Source of the DNA: Nitrospinota bacterium
Lineage (GTDB): Bacteria; Nitrospinota; Nitrospinia; Nitrospinales; VA-1
Direction of reading: 5' to 3'
DNA: 6,607 nt
NCBI GenBank assembly: GCA_022567815.1
Contig: JADFGI010000178.1
Coordinates: 1-6,607, forward strand
Both the position numbers and the translations under genes were made by a program. Positions 1-5,496 of the stretch are shown here, piece after piece. Below the pieces are notes generated by a model. The model did no database searches. It saw nothing but the letters and a program-made list of their open reading frames with translations, and was not told the origin of the DNA. How positions within the stretch are numbered: the stretch's first letter is position 1; each line of letters begins with the position of its first letter.

Positions 1-347
1 AATTGTTTTAAGTGACATTAGGTAAACGGAGGATGATACAACGTTGATGTTTTATTACAAAAATATTTTAACCGCATGAATGAACGACCCCGCCGCAAGC
101 GGACGGGGTATCCAACAAGGATTTTTATTTAAAAGCCGTAGCCAGCGTGACGCTGGACCCGAATGGAAAATACTTTTTGAGTCAGCATACGTTATCTCGA
201 CCAAACGATTTTTCCAGTTGCCCCTACGGCTAGTAGCTACGGGGTATGAAACCCACTGGTGGGAAATTAATAAAGCGGTGTTGAATTTTAGCGGACAGGT
301 AATGGATATTTTAACAACGGTTCAACTCGATTAAGAATAAGGTTTTT
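1..347. other. Intergenic region upstream of ftsQ, no supported gene
   Basis: No coding region here is convincing. A short open frame closes at the TAA at 23-25 and could be the tail of an upstream gene, but seven codons are not enough to identify it. A GGAGG at 28-32 is not followed by a usable start: an ATG directly after it gives 4 codons and one at 47 gives 10 codons. The open frame at 80-334 runs through the structured repeat (86-268) and has no ribosome binding site or recognisable protein character. The only clear structure is repeat copy 1. The last 80 bases before ftsQ are AT-rich and may contain its promoter, for example TTGAAT at 281-286 with GATATT at 305-310, a weak match with an 18-base spacer. 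Confidence 0.6.
86..268 (+). repeat. Structured intergenic repeat, copy 1
   Basis: This is one of two copies of a complex repeat; the other lies inverted at about 2513-2707. Three parts match. (1) The end at 86-112 aligns with the reverse complement of 2681-2707 at 20 of 27 bases without gaps. (2) The core at 127-170 matches the reverse complement of 2622-2666 at 42 of 44 bases plus one inserted base, and is centred on the near-perfect palindrome CCAGCGTGACGCTGG (142-156). (3) The other end, AAACCCACTGGTGGGA (249-264), is almost identical. The stretch between core and far end (about 171-248) is not conserved. The left end folds by itself: CCCCG at 88-92 pairs with CGGGG at 104-108, and CCGC at 93-96 pairs with GCGG at 99-102, leaving one bulged A. 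No transposase or clear target duplication is visible, so a REP/MITE-like non-autonomous element is the best description. Confidence 0.8.
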
Positions 348-1232
348 ATGAATTACGCGTTGGCGGAACAAAAAAAACTCGGCGGGTCCTGGAAAGTAAT
401 GCGACTGCAAAAACGCAATAAGCGAAAAAAAGGTGGAAGACAACGTGATTCCAAAGAGGACACCAGCCTTTTTTTGACCCTGTCGGCGCTTGTAAAAACC
501 CTGCTGGATTGGTTCACCAAACTCCTGCTGGCAGGGGCCGTGGCTTATGGAGTTTATCTGGGATACCAGTTTGTCACCACCTCGCCCCAATTTGAGATAT
601 CCCAGGTGACCCTTACAGGCAACAAAACATTGCCTGAACAAGAACTGCATGAATGGCTGGGTCCCGTCACCGGCGAAAATATATTTTTGCTGGACCTGGA
701 AAACCTGTCCACCCGGCTGGCCCGGCACCCCTGGATTCAATCGGTTTCCGTGAGAAAAGTTTTTCCTCAGGATATTGTGGTTGATGTGAAGGAAAGAAAG
801 CCTTATGCCAGAATCAAGTTGGACCAGGTCTATGTCATGGACAACTTCGGAATTCTGCTTTCACTTGAGACACCCGCTTACCGCCATCTTCCCCTGATAA
901 TCCAGCCCTGGTCGGGAGAAAAAACCGGCCTGGGACAAAATGCCGCCCTGGAAGGGGTTATCCAGAGTTTACAAACCATGCATTATCTAAACAAAATGTC
1001 GTTTTTTGCCGACAATCCTATCAAGACGGCGGATGTTGATGATTTCTCCCGCGTCACGTTTACCACCCAGGATGGCCGTTTGAAAATTTTCATGGGTCTT
1101 GAAACCATCGAACAGGATTTTCAAAATTTCCTGATTGTCCGCGACACTCTGGAGAAGGACAGAAAGAACATCGAGTATATAGATTTATCTTTTAAAGATA
1201 AAATTGTAGTGAAACAGAAAACGCGTTTATAA
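348..1232 (+). CDS. ftsQ: Cell division protein FtsQ (DivIB family)
   Basis: FtsQ is the bitopic inner-membrane protein that recruits FtsB and FtsL and links the cytoplasmic ring to periplasmic septum synthesis. The 294 residues show the family layout. A very basic cytoplasmic N-terminus (residues 19-33, KRNKRKKGGRQR) is followed by one membrane segment at about 55-76. A POTRA domain (about 81-149) comes next, with a strand pattern FEISQVTLTGN and the helix-strand ending HPWIQSVSVRKVFPQDIVVDVKER. The FtsQ C-terminal beta domain runs from about 150 to 285 and ends in strand IEYIDLSFKDKIVVK, the region that contacts FtsB in the family. The chosen ATG has a modest AAGG (339-342) five bases upstream; an in-frame ATG at residue 18 (399) is possible and would remove little. 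ftsA follows after 49 bases, and the order fits the dcw cluster, although murB, murC or ddl are not seen immediately upstream. Confidence 0.93.
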   Translation: MNYALAEQKKLGGSWKVMRLQKRNKRKKGGRQRDSKEDTSLFLTLSALVKTLLDWFTKLLLAGAVAYGVYLGYQFVTTSPQFEISQVTLTGNKTLPEQELHEWLGPVTGENIFLLDLENLSTRLARHPWIQSVSVRKVFPQDIVVDVKERKPYARIKLDQVYVMDNFGILLSLETPAYRHLPLIIQPWSGEKTGLGQNAALEGVIQSLQTMHYLNKMSFFADNPIKTADVDDFSRVTFTTQDGRLKIFMGLETIEQDFQNFLIVRDTLEKDRKNIEYIDLSFKDKIVVKQKTRL

Positions 1233-1281
1233 AGTGTGGAGAACTGTTAAGCGATGCGAAAAATATTGAGGAAAAAAATAC

Positions 1282-2514
1282 ATGTCCAAAAAAAATGACT
1301 ACATTGTTGGCCTGGACATAGGGACCACCAAAATCTGTTGCATTATTGGTGAAAAAAACCCGGATGGCAAAATCGACATCATCGGGCTTGGCCAATACCC
1401 TTCCAGAGGCCTTCGCAAGGGCGTTGTGATCAATATCGACAGCACGGTAGAATCCATTAAAAACGCCGTGGAGGAAGCGGAAATGATGGCCGGATGCGAA
1501 ATCGAATCCGTTTATGTGGGAATCGCCGGTGGCCACATCAATAGTCTAAACAGTCACGGAATAATTGCCGTTAAGGGAAAAGAGGTTGTTGAGAAAGATG
1601 TCGACCGGGTGATTGAAGCCGCCAAGGCAATCGCCATTCCTCTGGACCGGGAGGTCATTCATGTCCTTCCGCAAGAATATATCGTGGACAATCAGGATGG
1701 TATCAAGGATCCGCTGGGCATGGCGGCGGTTCGGTTGGAAGCCAAGGTGCATATTGTCACCGCCGCCGTAACTTCAGCGCAAAACATCGTCAAATGCGTC
1801 AATAAGGCAGGTCTTGGCGTGCAGGATATCGTTCTGGAGCAACTGGCGTCCAGCGAATCGGTTCTTTCCGCCGATGAAAAGGAACTCGGCGTGTCAATGA
1901 TCGACATCGGCGGAGGCACCTCGGACATGGCCATTTTTTTCCAGGGAGCCATCAAGCACACGTCCGTTCTCACCATTGCCGGATCGCAAATGACCAACGA
2001 TATCGCCATCGGCTTGCGTACGCCAAATGCCGAGGCGGAAATAATCAAACATTCCTACGGATGTGCCTTTTCTTCTTTAGTGAGGGCGGATGAAACCATC
2101 GAAGTTTCCAGTGTGGGAGGACGTGAACCCAAAACGGTATCGCGGCAGATTTTGAGTGAAATCATTGAAGCTCGGTCCAAGGAAATGTTTGACATGCTGG
2201 ATCTGGAGCTGACCAACTCCGGCTACCGGGATATCATCACGTCGGGAATCGTTCTGACCGGAGGCGCGTCTGCCATGGAAGGAATCGCGGACCTCGCGGA
2301 AAGCGTTTTCCAGTGTCCGGTACGGATCGGAACGCCCACCGGCCTGGGCGGGCTCATTGATGTGGTGAACAATCCCATGTACGCAACCAGTACGGGCTTG
2401 ATCCAGTACGGGCTGAGAGTCGATAAATCAGGAAAAACCCGCCAACTCCAGGGGCGGAACATGTTTGAAAAAATATTCAGCCGCATGCGGGATTGGGCGG
2501 AGGAATTCTTTTAA
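1282..2514 (+). CDS. ftsA: Cell division protein FtsA, actin-like membrane tether of the Z ring
   Basis: FtsA is an actin-fold ATPase-like protein that polymerises on the inner face of the membrane, anchors FtsZ and recruits later division proteins. The 410 residues are typical in length. Visible motifs are phosphate 1 (LDIGTTK, residues 11-17), phosphate 2 (MIDIGGGTSD, 206-215) and the adenosine motif (SGIVLTGGASAMEG, 321-334). The SHS2-type 1C subdomain lies around residues 85-165. The end, FEKIFSRMRDWAEEFF (395-410), is an amphipathic helix with aromatic and hydrophobic residues on one face and charge on the other, as expected for the membrane-targeting sequence. The start is supported by GAGGA at 1268-1272, nine bases before the ATG. 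The stop codon touches the edge of repeat copy 2, so the C-terminal helix is intact and the element sits immediately behind it. Confidence 0.96.
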   Translation: MSKKNDYIVGLDIGTTKICCIIGEKNPDGKIDIIGLGQYPSRGLRKGVVINIDSTVESIKNAVEEAEMMAGCEIESVYVGIAGGHINSLNSHGIIAVKGKEVVEKDVDRVIEAAKAIAIPLDREVIHVLPQEYIVDNQDGIKDPLGMAAVRLEAKVHIVTAAVTSAQNIVKCVNKAGLGVQDIVLEQLASSESVLSADEKELGVSMIDIGGGTSDMAIFFQGAIKHTSVLTIAGSQMTNDIAIGLRTPNAEAEIIKHSYGCAFSSLVRADETIEVSSVGGREPKTVSRQILSEIIEARSKEMFDMLDLELTNSGYRDIITSGIVLTGGASAMEGIADLAESVFQCPVRIGTPTGLGGLIDVVNNPMYATSTGLIQYGLRVDKSGKTRQLQGRNMFEKIFSRMRDWAEEFF

Positions 2515-2707
2515 ATCCCACCAGTGGGTTTTATTCCCCGCCCCGCAACGCGGGGAGGAGATAAAGGGCAGACGCTCGCTTCACTCGCGAGCCCCGGAGA
2601 ACCTTTGTTAGTAGAGAACGCTTTTGCCATTCGGGTCCAGCGTCACGCTGGTCACGGCTTTTAAATGAAAACTATTATCGGATACCCTGTCTACTTGCAA
2701 CGGTATC
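2513..2707 (-). repeat. Structured intergenic repeat, copy 2 (inverted relative to copy 1)
   Basis: This copy fills nearly all of the ftsA-ftsZ gap, from the ftsA stop codon to about ten bases before the ftsZ Shine-Dalgarno. Read on the minus strand it aligns with copy 1 (86-268): its terminal 27 bases (2681-2707) at 20/27, its core (2622-2666) at 42/44 with one extra base, and its far end (2513-2531) almost exactly. The palindrome CCAGCGTCACGCTGG is at 2637-2651. The middle differs from copy 1 and has its own hairpins: CCCCGC/GCGGGG at 2541-2555, and GCTCGC/GCGAGC with a seven-base loop at 2574-2592. The end near ftsZ forms GATACC/GGTATC (2681-2686 with 2702-2707), a different pairing register from copy 1. 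Conserved ends with an exchanged but still folded middle suggest selection for RNA or DNA structure. Confidence 0.8.
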
Positions 2708-2729
2708 GTTTATTAAGAAGGAGGGTGAA

Positions 2730-3893
2730 ATGGGCTTGATCGAATTTGATAATGATGTCGAATATTCCGCAAAAATAAAAGTGATTGGCGTCGGCGGCGG
2801 CGGAACCAATGCCGTGACATCCATGATAAGAGACCGTATCCGCGGCGTGGATTTTAGCGTTGCCAATACGGATATCCAATCGCTGGATTCCTGCGAATGC
2901 CCGGACAAAATCCATATCGGGACTGAGTTGACCCGGGGACTGGGTGCCGGGTCCAATCCGGATATCGGCAAAAGAGCGGCGGAGGAAAGCGAGAGCCAAA
3001 TCAGGGATGCCGTGCAAGGGGCGGATATGGTGTTCATAACCGCGGGCATGGGGGGCGGAACGGGTACCGGAGCGGCCCCCATCATATCTCGAATCGCCAA
3101 GGAAGCGGGCGCTCTGACCGTCGCCGTGGTGACCAAACCATTTCAATTCGAAGGCCGAAAACGCGCGGTGCAGGCGGAAGAAGGAATTCTGGAACTAAAA
3201 AAAGCCGTCGACACCCTGATCGTTATTCCCAATCAAAAATTGCTCAGCTTCGTTGGCAAGGAAACTTCCTTTACCGGAGCCTTCGCCCTGGTCGATGATA
3301 TCCTCAAACAGGCGGTCTGCAGTATTTCCGATCTTATCGTGGTTCCCGGCCTTATCAATCTGGATTTCGCCGATGTTAAAGCCATCATGGGCAATATGGG
3401 CAAGGCCCTCATGGGCAGTGGCCTGGCCTCCGGGGAAAACCGGGCCGTGGAAGCGGCGCAAAAAGCCATTTCCAGTCCCCTGCTGGACGAGGCAACCGTG
3501 GAGGGGGCACGGGGAATTCTCATCAATATCACCGGCGGTGAAGACCTTGGCCTGATGGAAGTGAACGAAGCCTCCATGCTGGTTCAGAAAAACTCCCATC
3601 CGGACGCTCACATCATTTTCGGCGCGGTCATCGATCCTAATATGGAAGGGAAAATGCGGGTAACGGTTATCGCAACCGGGTTTGAGGACAACAAAACCCA
3701 GCAAAACAAACCGCACTTGTTACCGATAGAAAATACTTTGAAAGAAGAAGAGCTAAAAAATGGCACGACGGGTCAGCCGGCATTCACTCATTTGAAAACT
3801 CTGGCGTCTGCGATTAAAGGGGAAAGTCCGGAATTCGAGGAATTGTCGATGGACTACGATATCCCCACATTTTTAAGAAAACACGCGGACTGA
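2730..3893 (+). CDS. ftsZ: Cell division protein FtsZ, tubulin-like GTPase
   Basis: FtsZ is the cytoplasmic tubulin homologue whose GTP-driven filaments form the division ring. The 387 residues contain the N-terminal glycine-rich turn VGGGGTNAV (21-29), the GAGSNPDIG loop (72-80), the tubulin signature MGGGTGTGAAP (107-117), and the T7 synergy loop NLDFADV (210-216), whose D212 and D215 complete the GTPase site of the next subunit. The globular core ends near residue 317 (VTVIATGF). A linker of roughly 55 residues follows, then the conserved C-terminal peptide YDIPTFLRKHAD (376-387), which binds FtsA. A near-consensus AAGGAGG (2718-2724) five bases before the ATG supports the start and predicts strong translation. 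The 215-base gap after ftsA, filled by repeat copy 2, means separate or modulated expression is plausible. All key residues are present. Confidence 0.98.
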   Translation: MGLIEFDNDVEYSAKIKVIGVGGGGTNAVTSMIRDRIRGVDFSVANTDIQSLDSCECPDKIHIGTELTRGLGAGSNPDIGKRAAEESESQIRDAVQGADMVFITAGMGGGTGTGAAPIISRIAKEAGALTVAVVTKPFQFEGRKRAVQAEEGILELKKAVDTLIVIPNQKLLSFVGKETSFTGAFALVDDILKQAVCSISDLIVVPGLINLDFADVKAIMGNMGKALMGSGLASGENRAVEAAQKAISSPLLDEATVEGARGILINITGGEDLGLMEVNEASMLVQKNSHPDAHIIFGAVIDPNMEGKMRVTVIATGFEDNKTQQNKPHLLPIENTLKEEELKNGTTGQPAFTHLKTLASAIKGESPEFEELSMDYDIPTFLRKHAD

Positions 3894-3915
3894 AACCATC
3901 TCATGTAGAAAACCG

Positions 3916-3951
3916 TTCCGTTCCCCGCCCTGCCTTGGGATGGGGACGGAG
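3916..3951. terminator. Inverted repeat between converging genes, probable terminator
   Basis: The arm TCCGTTCCCC (3917-3926) pairs with GGGGACGGA (3942-3950), leaving one bulged T. An inner CCC (3928-3930) pairs with GGG (3937-3939) around a six-base loop. It lies 22 bases after the ftsZ stop and 37 bases beyond the stop of the minus-strand haem-domain gene, where a bidirectional terminator is expected. No T-tract follows on the plus strand. On the minus strand the run GGTTTTC appears shortly after the stem, so it resembles a rho-independent terminator better in that direction. Confidence 0.5.
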
Positions 3952-3987
3952 GTGGATGACCTGATCACAACCTCATCTTCCAAACTT

Positions 3988-5016
3988 TTACTTAAATGTC
4001 AGAGCAAAGGGTTTTTTGACTCTTGTATGGCCGTATAGCAGGTCGTTTTCCCAGACAGCTATGCCGAAATAGTAGGTTTTGGAAAGGTCATCAAACTGCA
4101 CATCATGCTCTTTGTCATTGGTGACCAGTTTGCGACTCAACTCTAAAGTCCATAAACCTTCATCTTTGTCATACTTTGCCGCGGCGTCGATATCGCCCCT
4201 CGAGCCTTCAGGCCTGGCTAACAACCATCCGGGGACGGCGTCTCCTTTTTTGATCCGCGACATATCAAGAGGAGCTTCATTGCCTTTGACCAGAAAGGGT
4301 TTCCCTGTGGTGGCCGTGGACATCCATTTCGGTCCTTCGCCTTCCCTGTTGCGTACATTGATTGATTCACCGGCTCCAGGGTCATCCCATTTATGCGCCG
4401 CGTTTATTCTTTTGTCAGCATTTCTCTCGGCTTTCTTTGAGATGTTGGTATGGTCGAGGAAACCATCATCGGCATAACCCAACGGGTTTGTGGTGGACGC
4501 CCGCCATTGCCATATATCAGACGCTTCATGCGGCCCATTGGTAAACATCTTGTTTTCCTTCTCGGGCTTGTGACAAAGTGCCGAACACCCTTTCTCTGCA
4601 AATTTCTTTATTAGATTGTCGTCCCTCAGAGGCCACTGGAAACAGAAACGATCCGAGTCCGCTTCCCAGGGGGGTTCGTCCTCCCATCTTTTTTCCTGCT
4701 TGATCCCCCATTTTTTTCCGTCATACACCCATTTATCCTGGTGTATGGACTCCGTCCAGTCTTTCCAGGAAAGCAGAAAATAAACCCGGTCTTTAGTGTA
4801 AACCGTCTTTATGCTTATTTCCGGTCCATCTTCCGCCTCGACTTTAACCAGTTTTGCTTTCTTCCAAATAGCATCCAGTTTGCCGTCTAGCTTGGGCGGG
4901 GCCTCTACCTTGACGGAGATTAAAGGCACTGCCTTGGCATGAGAAACAGGTGCGTATCCAACAAGGATCAATGTCAACACCAAAAGTCCTGTCAGCGGTT
5001 TAAAGATAAACTTCAT
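3988..5016 (-). CDS. Exported ethylbenzene dehydrogenase-type haem-binding domain protein (NxrC/EbdC-like)
   Basis: The 342 residues begin with a Sec signal peptide: a basic start, a hydrophobic stretch LTGLLVLTLILVG (8-20) and likely cleavage after SHA (25-27). The rest matches the haem-binding domain found in the gamma subunits of DMSO-reductase-family enzymes such as EbdC. Typical stretches are APPKLDGKLDAIWKKA (39-54), the DIWQWRASTTNPLGYADD block (167-184), PGWLLARPEGSRGDIDAAA (262-280), the LWTLELSRKLVT strand (288-299) and FGIAVWEN (317-324). In the family this domain carries a b-type haem and passes electrons in the periplasm. It also has CSALCH (144-149), a CX3CH spacing rather than CXXCH, which could attach haem c or form a disulfide. 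TGAGGAGGT lies about six bases before the ATG. No catalytic molybdenum or iron-sulfur subunit is in the window, so whether it serves an oxidoreductase or acts alone is unknown. Confidence 0.85.
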   Translation of the reverse strand: MKFIFKPLTGLLVLTLILVGYAPVSHAKAVPLISVKVEAPPKLDGKLDAIWKKAKLVKVEAEDGPEISIKTVYTKDRVYFLLSWKDWTESIHQDKWVYDGKKWGIKQEKRWEDEPPWEADSDRFCFQWPLRDDNLIKKFAEKGCSALCHKPEKENKMFTNGPHEASDIWQWRASTTNPLGYADDGFLDHTNISKKAERNADKRINAAHKWDDPGAGESINVRNREGEGPKWMSTATTGKPFLVKGNEAPLDMSRIKKGDAVPGWLLARPEGSRGDIDAAAKYDKDEGLWTLELSRKLVTNDKEHDVQFDDLSKTYYFGIAVWENDLLYGHTRVKKPFALTFK

Positions 5017-5055
5017 TGGAATACCTCCTCAATCACAAGTATTCATAAATGGACT

Positions 5056-5427
5056 TTATCCAATCACTTCGACGTCTGCGGTCATGCCATCATGGTTGGT
5101 GCAACGGATAACGTAGAGACCGGCTTCCTCAAACGTATACTCCCACTGTCCTCCACGCCGGTCTCGTCGCTTTTTAAATACCTCTTCCGTTTCAAAGCCA
5201 TTCGCATCCACCTTGCTGATTAGAGAACTATGCCAAAACTCATCCCGGTTGCGCACTTCCATGACCTGGCCAAGCTGGATCTTTATGACATCCGGGTTAT
5301 AGGAGGTATCTCGTTCCACAACAATGACCCGCTCTTGCGAGGCCAATAGACCCATGGGCCATGCCGCAACAATTCCAAGGACAGCAATTAACCCTACCTT
5401 ATATATCCACTTGTTATTAATGTTCAT
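5056..5427 (-). CDS. Exported cupredoxin, type 1 copper protein
   Basis: This is a small blue-copper-type protein, probably a periplasmic electron carrier or copper-binding protein. With the start at 5427 it has 123 residues: a lysine-containing N-terminus and a hydrophobic segment (about 11-29, ending GLLAS) that acts as a signal peptide or anchor, then one cupredoxin domain. The domain begins RVIVVERDTSYNPDVIKIQLGQ, the usual first strands of the plastocyanin/Cupredoxin_1 fold. A full set of type 1 ligands is visible: H66 in EFWHSSL, then C109, H112 and M115 in CTNHDGM (CX2HX2M). An upstream ATG at 5472 would add 15 residues, but it lies in the loop of a strong hairpin, whereas the start chosen here has AAGGAG eight bases upstream. 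It sits 39 bases before the haem-domain gene on the same strand, so the two are probably cotranscribed and may be redox partners. Confidence 0.88.
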   Translation of the reverse strand: MNINNKWIYKVGLIAVLGIVAAWPMGLLASQERVIVVERDTSYNPDVIKIQLGQVMEVRNRDEFWHSSLISKVDANGFETEEVFKKRRDRRGGQWEYTFEEAGLYVIRCTNHDGMTADVEVIG

Positions 5428-5435
5428 CTGACAGG

Positions 5436-5441
5436 CTCCTT
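5436..5441 (-). promoter_or_regulatory. Ribosome binding site of the cupredoxin gene
   Basis: The minus strand reads AAGGAG, followed by eight bases and then the ATG at 5427-5425. This decides the start in favour of the 123-residue form over an upstream ATG at 5472, which falls inside the hairpin at 5452-5486 and has no comparable site. Confidence 0.75.
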
Positions 5442-5451
5442 GAGTAATTTC

Positions 5452-5486
5452 CGGTTGAGCGCCTGCTTTCAAGCAGCGCTCAACCG
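5452..5486. other. Intercistronic hairpin between lipoprotein and cupredoxin genes
   Basis: The arm CGGTTGAGCG (5452-5461) pairs perfectly with CGCTCAACCG (5477-5486). After one bulged C, CTGCT (5463-5467) pairs with AGCAG (5472-5476) around the loop TTCA. This makes 15 base pairs with one bulge. On the minus strand the stem begins about 10 bases after the lipoprotein stop and ends about 10 bases before the cupredoxin Shine-Dalgarno. No T-tract follows (the next bases are GAAATTACTC), so a processing, mRNA-stability or partial-attenuation structure is more likely than a simple terminator. Confidence 0.7.
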
Positions 5487-5496
5487 ACTCATTAAA

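Noticed and set aside
1..79. Tail of an upstream gene (stop at 23-25) or a 10-codon leader peptide starting at 47
   Set aside because: Too few codons to recognise a protein, and the GGAGG at 28-32 is badly spaced for either nearby ATG.
80..334. Open frame of 84 codons on the plus strand upstream of ftsQ
   Set aside because: It runs through the structured repeat, its residues come from the palindromic core and variable module, and it has no ribosome binding site. The similar core at 2622-2666 shows this is repeat sequence, not a gene.
2517..2535. Rho-independent terminator just after ftsA (CCCA/TGGG stem followed by TTTTATT)
   Set aside because: The stem is only four to five base pairs with a very small loop, and the same motif occurs in copy 1 with no T-run. 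It is better explained as the repeat's end motif.
86..2707. Composite transposon or insertion sequence carrying ftsQA
   Set aside because: The inverted repeats resemble flanking elements, but no transposase, resolvase or clear target duplication is present and the cargo is the standard division gene order. A pair of independent intergenic repeats is simpler.
2675..3146. Two overlapping minus-strand open frames of about 150 codons at the ftsZ 5' end
   Set aside because: They are shadows of the conserved ftsZ coding frame; their composition is unnatural (Pro/Ser/Ala-rich or His/Gly-rich) and no ribosome binding site supports them.
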